A stretch of DNA of 44,102 bases from Spongospora subterranea f. sp. subterranea (taxonomy: Eukaryota > Endomyxa: Phytomyxea > Phytomyxea > Plasmodiophorida). Location of the stretch: positions 1 to 44,102 of the forward strand of contig JAUGWO010000100.1 of the NCBI GenBank assembly GCA_049724395.1, read 5' to 3'. Below, one piece after another: positions 21,495 to 32,203 of the stretch. The number at the start of each line of letters is the position of its first letter. The first letter of the stretch is position 1. The notes below the pieces were generated by a model. It had not been told where the DNA came from and searched no databases. It worked only from the letters and a program-made list of their open reading frames with translations. A program made the translations under genes and the position numbers.

Positions 21495-22797
21495 ATGCCT
21501 CGATTATCTGAGCGAGGCCAGTTGCTCGGCGATATTGAACGCCTGATTCGATACATGGCTGTTGACCTGAGCAGCGAGCAGCTCCTTCGACCGACACTGG
21601 CAAGCCAGCTGAAACAACAAATTGATGCACTTATTTCGCTTAAGTTTGGGATACTTTGTTATCGAAACTTAATCCCTCGACGTTTGATCTTGAAAGGTAA
21701 CTATCTTTAGGATATTTTGCCGTTTCTGGACGATCAAGAATTTGTCCAAGACCTACGATGCTCCAGGGAGACATTCCAGGCAATTATCGATATCATCAAA
21801 GGTCACCGCATCCTACCAGTATTTTGGTTTTGATGTTCACACTGTTCGCTCCAGACGACCCTGTATTTCATAAGCAATCGCGCAACGAACAGGGACCTGT
21901 TTGGATCCAGGTCGCCGTTGCCCTGGATTCTTTTGGCACCGATGGCAATGCTGCTAGCCAACAACGCAAACGTCGAATAGGAGTTGCATATGGCACCGCA
22001 CATTTGTTCACATCCCCTGTAACCCATGCGTTGGTAAACCAGGCACAACACTATGTACGCTGGCCAGATGCTGCTGAACGTCGTCGCATCAGTCTACGTA
22101 ATGGCCGTCATTTTGGATTCAAAAATTGTGTCGGCAATGCTGACGGTACAGATATTGTGTTTTCGGAAAAACCTCCATTCCATGGAGAAGTTTGGTGGTC
22201 GTACAAAAAACGATACGGCATGAAGGCCATTCTTGTTTGCGATGATCGAAGACTCATTCGGTTCGCTCATATCGGAGATCCATCGTCCGTGTATGACAGC
22301 ACATCGTGGGAGGCAAGCGATATGTGGCGAAATCCTCACCTATATTTTTCCAAAGGCCAATACAACATCACTTGATTCTCGGCTTCACATTGAATCGACG
22401 CCGGGGAGTGTTGATCCCGTACACAGCGCCATTGTGCAACGTATCACGTAACTCTGAATTCAACCTTCGATTATCGCAAGCCAGGGTTAGCAATGAACAC
22501 GTTAACGGACTGCTGAAAGGACGTTTTCAGTCTCTGAAAGGACTGCGGCTAAGGCTCACAGACGTCGAATCTGCCAAGAGAATTGTCCAATGGATCTCGG
22601 CATGTGTTGTTCTACACAATATAATACAAGACCGCCGATCGAGCCTTGACGATTTATGTGAGGATGACGTCTACCATTCCGACGACGACACCGATGACAT
22701 GTGCACGTCCGCGCCGATAAACGAAAGTAATCTGTACAGTCAGCAATGGCGCAAAGAAATTCAAAATGAGGTCTCAACATGGAGCGGGTATCACTAA
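21495..22797 (+). pseudogene. PIF/Harbinger transposase, frame-disrupted
   Basis: DDE transposase of the HARBI1 family. Upstream part: an N-terminal frame (21495-21710) and EFVQDLRCSRETFQAII at about 21730-21800 in another frame. Main frame 21758-22375: VGNADGTDIVF (first Asp), WSYKKRYGMKAILVCDD, FAHIGDPSSVYDSTSW (second Asp region). Then a frame change near 22370, where a DSAFTL-type box is expected, and a final frame from 22306 to 22797 with FTLNRRRGVLIPY, NEHVNGLLKGRFQSLKGL (Glu) and CVVLHNII. At least two frame changes; some could be introns but I see no convincing pairs. The acidic C-terminus is intact to the stop at 22795-22797. Confidence 0.75.
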
Positions 22798-22823
22798 TCA
22801 TTAAGTTTATTCTGCAACCAATT

Positions 22824-23393
22824 TCAGAACTGTTCAATTTCTTGAACTGATCTTCCTTGTTCAATGAGTTTCAGAGTAAGTTCGGTGCGATCTCGGCGCA
22901 CGTCTCTCGCAGTGTCGGCTTCCATTTTGGATTTTTCTATCTGGACTCGGATCCTATCCAATTCAAGTCGAGCAGCGCGATCTGCACGGTCCATCTGTTC
23001 AGCTTTGTCTTTGAGATGTCAATTTCTGTCATAGCTTTCTCGCATGTATTCCAGCACAGCAGTGTTGTGCTCCAGGTATGCTCCTGAAATATCTTTCCGA
23101 ACTGGAGGTGAACGAGACAGGAGGTGATGTACCAAGACGTTTTGGCATATAAATCGGTTTCTTGGTAATTGTAACTTGGTGTCCTCATGCTGGAAGTGCT
23201 ACCTGAGACGATACCCCGCTGTTGAATCCTCGCATCGTTATTTCGAGAATTTTGACCCTCCTCCCTTGCACCACCTTCCAAATCATCAGCAGAATCAATC
23301 GCTATCGCATTTGAAGCGGCGTGCCCACTCGAGAAGCTGACAGAATCCTCATCTGATAAATCACCACCATAGTCACGCGGTTGAGGAAAAAAA
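22824..23393 (-). pseudogene. Harbinger accessory (Myb/SANT-type) protein, C-terminal part
   Basis: Convergent with the transposase, as is usual for Harbinger elements, which need a second DNA-binding protein. The minus strand encodes a Ser/Asp-rich linker (DYGGDLSDEDSVSFSSG) and a long charged helix (RADRAARLELDRIRVQ, then TLKLIEQGRSVQEIEQF) with an in-frame TGA between YDRN and HLKD near 23025, and a frame change near 23080. The Myb/SANT domain itself is missing: the sequence runs into the Ty3 fossil at about 23394. Confidence 0.5.
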
Positions 23394-24925
23394 TCAGCTG
23401 CTACGCCAAGCTAATCGTTGCAGGAGCAACGACATTGGGTCTCTCGCCAAACAGCAGGCGTCTAAACTCCCAAACCCGAAACAAAGGTGCTCCAGTTTTT
23501 CCGATGGATCAGGTCTGAAATTGATCTCTTTCAGTTCGCAAATACCGATGCGTTCGACCTCATACAGTGGCTGTTGATCGTCATCGATCATGATGGGCGG
23601 GGAGGGGTCGACGCGAGCGCGGTCGGGAGCGTAAAACGACGTACGGCTCCAGGAGTGACGCATGGAACACTCGGTGAATTCGTAAATCGTCCGCAGGTCT
23701 AGTTCGTAAGCGACAGGGTTGATGATTCGCTTCACCGTAAATGGTCCTACCACACTAAATGTTGTAACCAGTGTAGTGATGAGATCAAAATTTCCTTGAC
23801 ACTCAGACGTCTTGAGCGGATTCCGTCTCGCCTCAACCACACGTGATCACCAGGTTGAATTGTGGATTTGGTTGTCCCAGCGTGACGTTTCATATTGGCG
23901 ATGGCACGTTTCAGGTTCCGTCGTAGATCCGCATGGACATTAATGATATTTTCTGCGAAGGTGGTTGAGGTTGGATTGCCATTGGACGGGAGCATCTGAA
24001 AGTCGAATCGTGGGTGAAAACCATAATTTGCAAAAAACGGGCTAATTCCAGTTGAAGAGTGGATGGTGTTGTTGTATGCGAATTCGGCCATAGGAAGTAG
24101 TGAACTCCAGTCATTTTGCGAGGTATTAACATAACAACGCAAATATTGTTCTAAAATTTGGTTGACACGTTCCGTCTGACCATCTGATTCAGGGTGGCGC
24201 GCGAACGATAGATTTCGGTCAATTTTCAGTTGTTTCAATAGGTGCTTCCAGAATTTGCTAATAAATTGCGGACCTCTATGTCTGAAATCATGCTGTCAGG
24301 GAGTCCATGAAACTTGAAGATATTGTTATTGTTAAACATCAAAGAAGCGAGATTGGTGCTAGTACAAGATTCCGTACAAGGAGTAAAATGAGCCATTTTG
24401 CTGAAACGGTCGACAACCACCAAAATGGAGTCTGAGCCGCGTGATTTTGGAAGTTTGACAATGAAATCCATCGATATGGAAGACCAAGGTCTGGGGGGAA
24501 TTCGGTAGTGGCAAGAGCATACCCGATGGCTTGTGTGGGGTGTTTTTTGATCGGGCGCAAATATCGAGACTTGACATAATTGCGAATCATCGAATGCATT
24601 CCAGGCCACCAGAAATCACGGCAGACGAGTTCTTGGGTTTTCGCAATGCCAAAATGGCCCGCTAGCGTGGAATCGTGCCTAGTGATGAGAAGTTTTAGAC
24701 GATCATCGTGTTGGTGAATATATTTTCGTCGTTGAAAAAACAGATCTCCGTCATGAAAAGAGAAGTGTGAAAGGTCATATTTACCTAGTCCTAACTCTCT
24801 CTGGGATCTGCAGGGTTGGCAAAATTGATGTTGTTGACGAATATGTGTGAATGGAGGACAGGGCGAGGCACTGCAGATTCGCAATGATAATCTGAACGTC
24901 TGGACAGTGCGTCTGCTTTTACATT
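23394..24925 (-). mobile_element. Ty3/gypsy LTR-retrotransposon fossil (integrase part)
   Basis: A broken piece of a Ty3-type element on the minus strand. It shows the zinc-binding integrase start, the integrase core (FARHPESDGQTERVNQILEQ box) and the downstream region leading to a chromodomain-like tail. No LTR, gag, protease or reverse transcriptase is visible here. Several breaks; old. Its outer border touches the Harbinger accessory gene and its inner border touches the copia fossil. Confidence 0.75.
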
Positions 24926-25334
24926 TAAATGGCCATCTACGTTGATGATATACTAATGGCATACAATTGCAAGACAGTTTGTGAAACAATGATTGGTTCG
25001 CTGTCATCAGAATTTGAAATAACGGACGTTGGGAGTCCCACACTCCTACTGGGAATGAGAATCTCTCGTGATGGTGACACAGGCCCAATTGCTATGGACC
25101 ATTCTTAAAGACACTCTCGCCAGATTCAACATGACCTTATGCAAGACAAGTCCAACTCCAGACCAGCGCAACCTACATCTGTCAAGGAGCATGTGCCCAA
25201 GGTCCACCGAGGAACAAGAAGAGATGAGATCAGTACAGTTCAAGGACCTCATAGGATCACTCTTATGGCTTGCGATGAACACCCGTCCCGATATCGCTCA
25301 GGCAGTCAGATCACTCTGTCGCTTTTCTTCAAAT

Positions 25335-25346
25335 CCAGGGAAACAA
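25335..25346 (+). repeat. Target-site duplication of the LINE (left copy)
   Basis: ccagggaaacaa, identical to 31524-31535. It lies in the RNase H part of the copia fossil, whose sequence continues across the two copies. Confidence 0.85.
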
Positions 25347-25906
25347 TTTTTTTTTTTTTTTTTGTGATTGAGTTTGCACTTTTCATGCAGGTCGGCCGGT
25401 CCCACGGCTATTGGGCCTAAGATTCGTTTCTTCGACTCGCGTCTCAGAAGCTCCTCCCAGTATCAGGCTCGCACCCGAAATATAGACCTTCGCCGGTAGT
25501 TCAGCATTTTGGTCGACGCAAAGGGTAGTGTGGGGTTAAAATAGTCCTACATATTCCGTCCCAACTAAAAAACGTACCCGGAAAACTCTTGTATCCGGGA
25601 CACTAAAAATTCCCTAAGGAACACCCTTTGGCCTAACCAGGTCGCATCCTTACTAGACAGCTCGGTTTTTGCATAGAGGTTGTCCTCCTCTTCGGCCTGT
25701 ATTTAGAGAGGTAGCACCTCTTCGCTACGGTTAGGTAGCTGATTTTTTATCGAGGTTTTACTCCTCTTCGGAAAATATTTATCTAGGCTGCCTCCTCTCT
25801 CACTGTCTCGATCGCCGTCTGCCCTTCTTAGGATCCTGTTCATTTCTTGCGAGTAATCCCACAGTGCATTTTCTGCTCGTGTATTCGGATTCGGGTTCCT
25901 GTGGTT
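25347..25906 (-). other. LINE 3' region with poly(A) tail
   Basis: Non-coding 3' part of the LINE. It begins with a T-run (poly(A) on the element's strand). A 54-bp stretch at 25820-25873 recurs at 25931-25984 with two mismatches; the second copy is the end of the coding region, so the first is a local duplication of the gene's tail pushed into the 3' region. Also repeated are short CCTCTTCGG words at about 25680-25780. Confidence 0.7.
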
Positions 25907-26936
25907 CTAGATGTAGCACCTCTTTTTCACTGCCCTTCTTAGGATCCTGTTCATTTCTTGCGGGTATTCCCACAGTGCATTTTCAAATGATGAGGTGTTC
26001 AAACCTTTGTACTCTTTCCTGACTTTACTCAACTTTCCTTGTAACGCCTTGCAGTGTAACACCTGATGTTCAATCGTCTCTATTTCCGTATTACACCATC
26101 TGCATATGTTACTGTCATCCATATTCAGGTTCTTCAGGTGATTTCTTGCACAAGAGTGCCCAGTTCGTGCTCTGTTGAGAAGCGGGGTTGTAGGTTCAAT
26201 CTTCCTTTCGTTTAGCGTCATTAATATCTTAAATTTATCCCTTTCTGGGTATCCTTTGAATCTGCTAGCTTGAACTCGTTCTTTGATGTAATCTTTAAGG
26301 TTTTCTCTCTCTCTTTTCTTAAGATGCAGTTTGAACGATGATATAAATGGGTCATGTTGAATTTCATCGCCGTCCATCGATGCTTGCTTTGCTAGTTGAT
26401 CAATGTCATCGCTGTGTCCTATGGGGACTTTCATCTCGTCTTCATTATTGTTGTCGTTTTCCACGTGACTTGGTATAAAGTGTATATCCACCATGTTTTC
26501 TTTTTGTTAATTTCGCTAATTTATCTGCACATTCCGCAACGATAGCGTTCACTCTCCTTGGTTTTATCGGTAAGGATTGTAGTTGACTCATCCATGATAA
26601 GGAATCTGTCATTATGTGGATATGTCTTCCCTCATAGTTCTGGTCTACAGCTATATCTAGTCCACTATTCAGTGCAATAATCTCACATTCATATGATGAT
26701 GTCACTTCTGTTCCTAGTTTAACGGTAATTATCTCTTCGTTGGTCTCGCCTTTTTCATCTCTATTTGTATAATCAATTAGCAGAGCTGCCGCTCCTCCGC
26801 CAACATCCTTATTAAAACTCCCATCTGTCCATAGTTCGATATCTGGGTTTGTCGGCAATAGCTTTCCTTTTTTGTGTTTTTTGATTGCTTTTTCCCTATT
26901 TGAGGAATGGTATTTGACCTTATATAATCCCTCCAA
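25907..26936 (-). pseudogene. LINE RNase H and zinc-knuckle part
   Basis: Frame 26936-26445 has RNase H: ELWTDGSFNKDVGGG (first Asp), YECEIIALNSGLDIA (Glu), HIMTDSLSWM (Asp). Frame 26494-25907 continues with DIHFIPSHVE, DDIDQLAKQAS (last Asp), RARTGHSCARNHL and CRWCNTEIETIEHQVLHC, a CCHC-like knuckle that ends many I-group polyproteins. The one-base change between them lies near 26460-26490. The stop follows KKRCYI. Confidence 0.8.
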
Positions 26937-28879
26937 TATTCGTGCTGGTATATCAGTCCTAGTATGAACTGCATCATATGTGTCAGGTACTCTCTCTTTG
27001 AGTGCTTTCCATACCTCCCCCTAATGGGGTCCATCCATCGCCATCTCCATTCCAGGCAGCATATTCACTTCCTAATAATGTGTCATTTGCCTGTGCTGAA
27101 AGTACTGTCATTGTTGTCTCTGTGATTATTCTATCCTTTAATAATGGGAATCGTGATATCGCATGTAATAATGGGATTGGTGTCGATGGGAAACATCCTG
27201 TATATGTTCTCATATAGTCTCTATATGCAATTTCCATCGGGTTCAGAGTGGTCTTCATGGTTTGGTGTATTTCCGCTGCAAGCCATGGCAGGTAGTAATT
27301 GAGTTTTCCGCCTATGAATCCTCGACATATTTTTGAAAGGTCGAAACTGGAATTCCAGATTTTTCGTAGCCCTCTCATTAATTTGCATCTGGTTTTAATG
27401 TCCTTTGCTACTTCTTTGAGATCGATTTTGATTGTTGAGTGGTGATTCTCATCATTTGCTCTTAAGGTTGCCCCTAAATACTTGATTGTGTCTGTTGTTT
27501 TGATTTTATGCTCGTTGACAGTTATTTGGTCTCTATGAGCATGTTCATTGAATAATAAGTGGGTTTTCAGCCATTGTATCTTAATGTGGTTTGCTGTGCA
27601 CCAGCTTTGCAGCTTTGAACTCTCTGCCCTCAGTTGATTTTTTACTTCCCATTTGGTTGAATCTGTTGCCCATTGTGTGGTATCATCTACATAAACATTA
27701 CTATTGACCGTTTCTATTGGTGCATCGTAGATATATATAATCCATAATAAGACGCTAATACTGGATCCTTGAGGAATTCCGTTCTCTTGATAATGCGGCT
27801 CTGTAATATTTTTCCTGTGGCACACGTGGAATATTCGCTTTGTCAACCATTGGTCTATCAATAATATTAGGTATGATCTATTCCCATATTTCTCATCTTT
27901 CGTACTAGTAGTGTTCTCTGTACTCTGTCAAAGGCTTTCATAAAGTCATATACAATTAGGGCGAATTGTTGTTCTTTAGCAGCTGCTAATCCTGCATTAT
28001 GCAGCAATCTTAACAATGCATGCGTAGTACTATGAGCGGGTCTGCACCCGAATTGGTTATCAGGTATGTGCTTTTCCGCTTGGTGTCTTATTCTGTGTTC
28101 AATAATCCCTTCTACCAGTTTGGCTATATTAGGCAATAATGATATCGGTCTATATTCACCTGGTTCATCTTTAGGTAATGGTCTGATTTTCGCTATTTTC
28201 ATATCTTGTGGGAAGTATCCTAAATCTATAATATCGTTATTAATTGAATTCAGCAACGCGTATTTGTTCATATCATTTTTGCATAATTCTTTGATGAGAC
28301 TATTCGGTATTCCATCAATTCCTCCTGCTGATTTCCTATTGGCCTTAACAACTGCCCTTTCTAGCTCTCTCAAAGTAATCTTTTCCGGTGGTTGAGAGAT
28401 TCTCTCTTTCCATAGTTTTTCAATGAGTAGATCGTGTTCACGCTGTTCATGCTCATTGAGGTTAAGGTCTGCTTCGCTGTAGATTGCCTCAAACTGTCAG
28501 CTATTTTTTCCGCTTCATCTTTTGCATCAACTTTCTGTGTTTCGTACTTTCGTCTCCGTTTGTTGGTTTGAGGACTTATCTTCTTTACCAGGCTCCATAT
28601 TTTGGCTCCTGTTTCGTCCATACATGCCTGTTTAACTTCCGTTCTAAGGCTTGCATTTTTCGCTTTCTGAAATTGTTTCCTCAATGATATTTCCGCTTTT
28701 CGCATTTCGGTGTGCTGCCGTGCAATAAATTGCTGGCTTTTGCATTTCAGTATGGCTTCCTGGTGTTTGCGCTTGAGTTTATTTCGCAAGTTTAACGCAA
28801 TTTTGAGTTTCAGTGGTCCAGAATTTGCATCTATTCTGTCTAACATATTTGTGCTTGATGCTATTTTGCAATAGGTCAA
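26937..28879 (-). pseudogene. LINE reverse transcriptase, in three frames
   Basis: Catalyses target-primed reverse transcription. Segments: 28879-28370 (coiled N-terminal linker, EVKQACMDETGAKIWSLVKK), 28373-27867 (KANRKSAGGIDGIPNSLIKE, then EYRPISLLPNIAKLVE, then FALIVYDFMKAFDRV, the A-box Asp), 27861-26983 (GIPQGSSISVLLWIIYI, then NVYVDDTTQWATD, the catalytic pair). Frame changes near 28370-28400, near 27865 and near 26985-27030 break the gene. The catalytic residues themselves are all present. Confidence 0.85.
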
Positions 28880-31523
28880 TGAAAGCTGTTAGTCCCATGT
28901 TCTTGCTTTCAACATTCTGCAGTTCCTCTTCTAACGCTTTCGTTGTCGCTCGTGTGTCAATTCGTTGTATTCTTTTACGGCTAGGGGGAATCCTTTGCGT
29001 CGATTTTCTTCTAATTGTAGTATCTATTGTTGTCGGTGAATGGTCACTGCCTAGCTCTGCGTGCACGTCCCATTGTAAGATCTCCTTTGCCATCTGTCGA
29101 TTGGCAATGGTGATATCTAATGAGTTGTTTCCTCTTGTTGGGCGTTCCGGGTTGTTCATCAATTTGCATTCTTCCAATATGCTGTCTAGGTATTTGTGAG
29201 TTTCGTCATGGTGGATTCCAAACCGTCTATCTTTGGTGTTGAGGTCACCTGTTAGAAGTATCGGTTCATCTCGCATTTCTACGAATTTGCCGATTTGTTT
29301 CCAATATGTTTTTCTAGTATTTCGATCTATATCCGGTGGTATATATATGTGAATTAATATCATTTCACTATATATTTTTACTATTTGTGTCATGATTCCG
29401 TCGTTCCCAAACGTTTGTATTGCAGGAATGCGCATCACATCTACATTTACATGGTCCCTCCAAAAAATTCCAGCTTGGGTGTACCGGTCATCGGCTTCGT
29501 GGTTTGGGAAATCGTCTACTTGGCGTCTATGGTGAAGTTCTGATATACATATTACATCGACGCGGTTGGTGTTAGCAAATCGAGACAGTTCTTTTGATTT
29601 TTGTTCGCTTAGGGAGCAGGCGTTCCATTGAGCGATTTTTAAGCTCCTGGTTGTTCTTATTTTTCTGGTTTTGGTATTGGTTTTCATGAAATATTCAGTT
29701 ATTTTCATCTGCCGTTTGTGTGTTTTAGTTCCGTTCAGGTTTTTGTCCGATGTGTCTGCTATATTGTCTTCCTTGTTGTCTGGTTCTAGTATATTTCCGA
29801 TCAATTTGGTGAGTTCGTAGTGGCTCATCTGGCTTGTTGGTGTCTGTTTTGAGGCTGTTTTTCGCGCTGTTTCATTGTCTGCAACTTCTTTGCATTGGCG
29901 CTCGCTGTTGGTAAGCCGTCTTTTATACTGCGTTTCAGTGCCGTCCTTATCTATCAGCAATGTTCGCTTTTTTGTGCAGATTTGTTTAGAGTGCGTTTGA
30001 TGTTTTTCATATTTGGCACGTTGAGTGGGTTGGTCGTCGGAATCGTCGCATGATCGGTGCCTTTTCGGATTTATGTTTTTATCGTGTCTCATCATTTTGT
30101 CTAGCGATGGTTTTATCATAAATTGCTGTTTGGAATTATCATTTCTAACATTTTGCGTTGCTGAGCTGTCTGTTTTGTTTGTTAATTTGTACTGATCAAT
30201 GTAGAGGTCACATTTGTCTGGTGTCATCATACCGCTATTATTCCATTCACTAGCCGTTGTTTCTATAGGGAAAAGGGTCCCATAATGGTTCAAGTCTTGA
30301 TGTCTCATTGGTGTTGATGGTTTCCCATGCTTGTGATGTAACAAGTAAATTGTTTTGGTCCATGGTGTTACATCACGTGACTTTGGTAACGTGTTCTCTA
30401 TCCATTTCTGTATATCTGTTATGAGCGTTGGATTCGTCTGACTTACTACTATTATGTTCATTTTGAATTTGTATGCAGCTATGGTGAGTTCGAACAACCC
30501 TCCCCATTGTCTATCGATACTCATTATATTCAGATATTCATCCAATCCTATGCTGTCATTGTTTGGCAGCGATCCTATATAGGGTTTTAATTTTTTAGCA
30601 ATGGTTCTTCCTTGCTCAGGATTTCTAGCGAATTCACATATTTCCTTTCGTAGGTTTTGCACTGTCATATTCGGGATCGCTCCTGATGCTCTGATCGCCT
30701 CGAAAGCGCAGTTTCCTATTCCGATGACATCTCTAAATACGTATTTCGTATTCTTTATCTCCACCATGCATGATGTATGGAGTCCTTTGCTGTTTCCGCC
30801 ACTGTATGGTGTTGATTGTTCCAGTGTTTTGTTTTCACTTGTTTTCCATACTTTGCTGTTATTTGGTTTTTTCCCACGTTTTACATTCAACCACACCCTA
30901 ATTGGAAACAATTTTACCATGTTCCAATTCCAGGTATCGAGTGATGCGAAGAATTGGTTGTCGCAGTGGACGGCATCTAATTTTAGTGTTCCTTTTGGCC
31001 ATTGCCACCTATAAATGGTTTTATTGTCAGATTGCCACCAATTAATGGTCGTGTTGTCAGTTTGCCACCAATAAATGGTGGTATTGTCGGATTGCCACCA
31101 AAGAATGGTAATATTGTCGGATAGCCACCAGTAAATGGTAGTATTGTCGGTTGAGTCATTCATACAGCACCGACTTCTAATAATTTTTCTGTCAGTAAAG
31201 TACCGACTTCCAAAATATTTTCCGTCAGTGCAGGAATTGACAACAAGGACCTGTCCGCTCATCTCATACCAATGATAAGTATTCAATGAACGGCGAGAAC
31301 AGCTTTTGACGGCTGTTCTAAAATTTGGCCCGCTCTGAAGACTCAGAGGAAATTGGGAGTGCAGCTGACACTTCAGAGTTCTAGTCATCGTCAGGAAGAC
31401 TACCCCGCCAGGCATCCCTAGACTGTCACCCTTGGTGCCAGCCCGACTCCCCACCACCAGCAACACGATCGATCGCCGCCAGCATCTCGTCGATTCGTGA
31501 CTTGCGCAGTTGATTGCGGAGTG
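28779..31523 (-). CDS. LINE N-terminal frame: decapeptide repeats, OTU-like domain, APE endonuclease
   Basis: One open frame runs from the 5' junction of the LINE to 28779 (about 910 codons inside the element; the true ATG is uncertain, MSGQVLVVN at about 31262 is one choice). Order: a 10-residue repeat of the type SDNTTIYWWQ in five copies (31001-31150); an OTU-like cysteine-protease domain (30280-30770) with VIGIGNCAFEAIRAS, WGGLFELTIAAY and LNHYGTL; a long Lys/Arg/Thr-rich linker; then the apurinic-type endonuclease (28990-29650) with IAQWNACSL, SELHHRR, LLTGDLNTKDRRFG and ELGSDHSPT. The OTU Cys and His are present, but the usual D of DGNC is I. The endonuclease catalytic residues look complete. 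No stop in this part. Confidence 0.8.
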   Translation of the reverse strand, partial: HSAINCASHESTRCWRRSIVLLVVGSRAGTKGDSLGMPGGVVFLTMTRTLKCQLHSQFPLSLQSGPNFRTAVKSCSRRSLNTYHWYEMSGQVLVVNSCTDGKYFGSRYFTDRKIIRSRCCMNDSTDNTTIYWWLSDNITILWWQSDNTTIYWWQTDNTTINWWQSDNKTIYRWQWPKGTLKLDAVHCDNQFFASLDTWNWNMVKLFPIRVWLNVKRGKKPNNSKVWKTSENKTLEQSTPYSGGNSKGLHTSCMVEIKNTKYVFRDVIGIGNCAFEAIRASGAIPNMTVQNLRKEICEFARNPEQGRTIAKKLKPYIGSLPNNDSIGLDEYLNIMSIDRQWGGLFELTIAAYKFKMNIIVVSQTNPTLITDIQKWIENTLPKSRDVTPWTKTIYLLHHKHGKPSTPMRHQDLNHYGTLFPIETTASEWNNSGMMTPDKCDLYIDQYKLTNKTDSSATQNVRNDNSKQQFMIKPSLDKMMRHDKNINPKRHRSCDDSDDQPTQRAKYEKHQTHSKQICTKKRTLLIDKDGTETQYKRRLTNSERQCKEVADNETARKTASKQTPTSQMSHYELTKLIGNILEPDNKEDNIADTSDKNLNGTKTHKRQMKITEYFMKTNTKTRKIRTTRSLKIAQWNACSLSEQKSKELSRFANTNRVDVICISELHHRRQVDDFPNHEADDRYTQAGIFWRDHVNVDVMRIPAIQTFGNDGIMTQIVKIYSEMILIHIYIPPDIDRNTRKTYWKQIGKFVEMRDEPILLTGDLNTKDRRFGIHHDETHKYLDSILEECKLMNNPERPTRGNNSLDITIANRQMAKEILQWDVHAELGSDHSPTTIDTTIRRKSTQRIPPSRKRIQRIDTRATTKALEEELQNVESKNMGLTAFIDLLQNSIKHKYVRQNRCKFWTTETQNCVKLAK
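31001..31150 (-). repeat. Five 30-bp tandem repeats in the LINE leader
   Basis: Five units of exactly 30 bp, each containing GCCACCA and AATGGT, diverged from each other by several bases. Because the period is a multiple of three they stay in frame and give a decapeptide repeat (SDNTTIYWWQ type) on the minus strand. They may equally be promoter monomers of the LINE 5' region, like those of some mammalian L1 elements. Confidence 0.8.
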
Positions 31524-31535
31524 CCAGGGAAACAA
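31524..31535 (+). repeat. Target-site duplication of the LINE (right copy)
   Basis: ccagggaaacaa, identical to 25335-25346. Confidence 0.85.
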
Positions 31536-31964
31536 CACTGGACGACAGCCAAGCACATCCTCCGATATTTGAATGGTACTCAAGCACTCGGTATCCGCTA
31601 CTCTCGCGACGTCAATTGTTCAGGTATCCAAGCTTTTTCTGACAGTGATTGGGCAACTGCCCTGATACTAGAAGATCGACAACGGGGTATGTATTAATGT
31701 ACGCTGGAGGGCCAATATCCTGGAGGTCCAAGTTGCAAAAATCGGTAGGGACGTCATCGGTCACTGCTGAATATCAGGCACTTTACGACACTACTCGGGC
31801 CTGTCTACCACAAAATAGGCTTTACTTTCGATGGGCCGACTATGGTCAACGAAGACAACCAAGGGTGTATTGCAATGTCACAAAATAACAGGACGGATGC
31901 GTTGACGAAGCACATTGATGTGAAATACCATTTCACACGTGAGCAAATTAACGAACGACAGATC

Positions 31965-32203
31965 TGTTGAAACTGATGACTGACGCGCTGCAACTGGCTA
32001 CATGCCGAGCTGTAATGGTTAAGGGCGATGCGTTTCCTCCCTGACTCTGAGACCCGAATCCCCGGTCTGATGATCTCTTGTGCTGTCCTAATACACAATC
32101 AGAGTTCTAATTAGCCTGCTGACATCATGACAGAAACTGGTGGAATCACGGAGGCAGCCTCTCCGACCGGCCGAACGACCAGCGATGCGCAAACTCCCCA
32201 TCA
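31965..32203 (+). repeat. 5' LTR of the young copia element
   Basis: Starts TGTTGAAACTG and ends CCCCATCA, the usual TG...CA ends. Nearly identical to 36196-36435. Its last 77 bp contain the first ATG of the coding frame. Confidence 0.9.

Larger units (their letters stand above)
25347..31523 (-). mobile_element. LINE retrotransposon with OTU-like, APE, RT and RNase H domains
   Basis: A 6177-bp non-LTR element on the minus strand, bounded by a 12-bp target duplication ccagggaaacaa (25335-25346 and 31524-31535) and ending in a poly(A) tail, seen as a T-run from 25347. Order of parts from its 5' end: a leader with five 30-bp repeats, an OTU-like domain, a basic linker, an apurinic-type endonuclease, reverse transcriptase, RNase H, and a CCHC-like zinc knuckle followed by about 550 bp of 3' region. 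The RNase H places it in the wide I group of LINEs (inference). About five frame changes or stops separate the domains, so this copy is dead, though nearly full length. Confidence 0.85.

Noticed and set aside
25347-25363. T-run as a Pol III or Pol II terminator
   Set aside because: It is the poly(A) tail of the minus-strand LINE, next to the target duplication.
31001-31150. CRISPR-like direct repeats
   Set aside because: Units are contiguous without unique spacers and belong to a LINE in a eukaryote.
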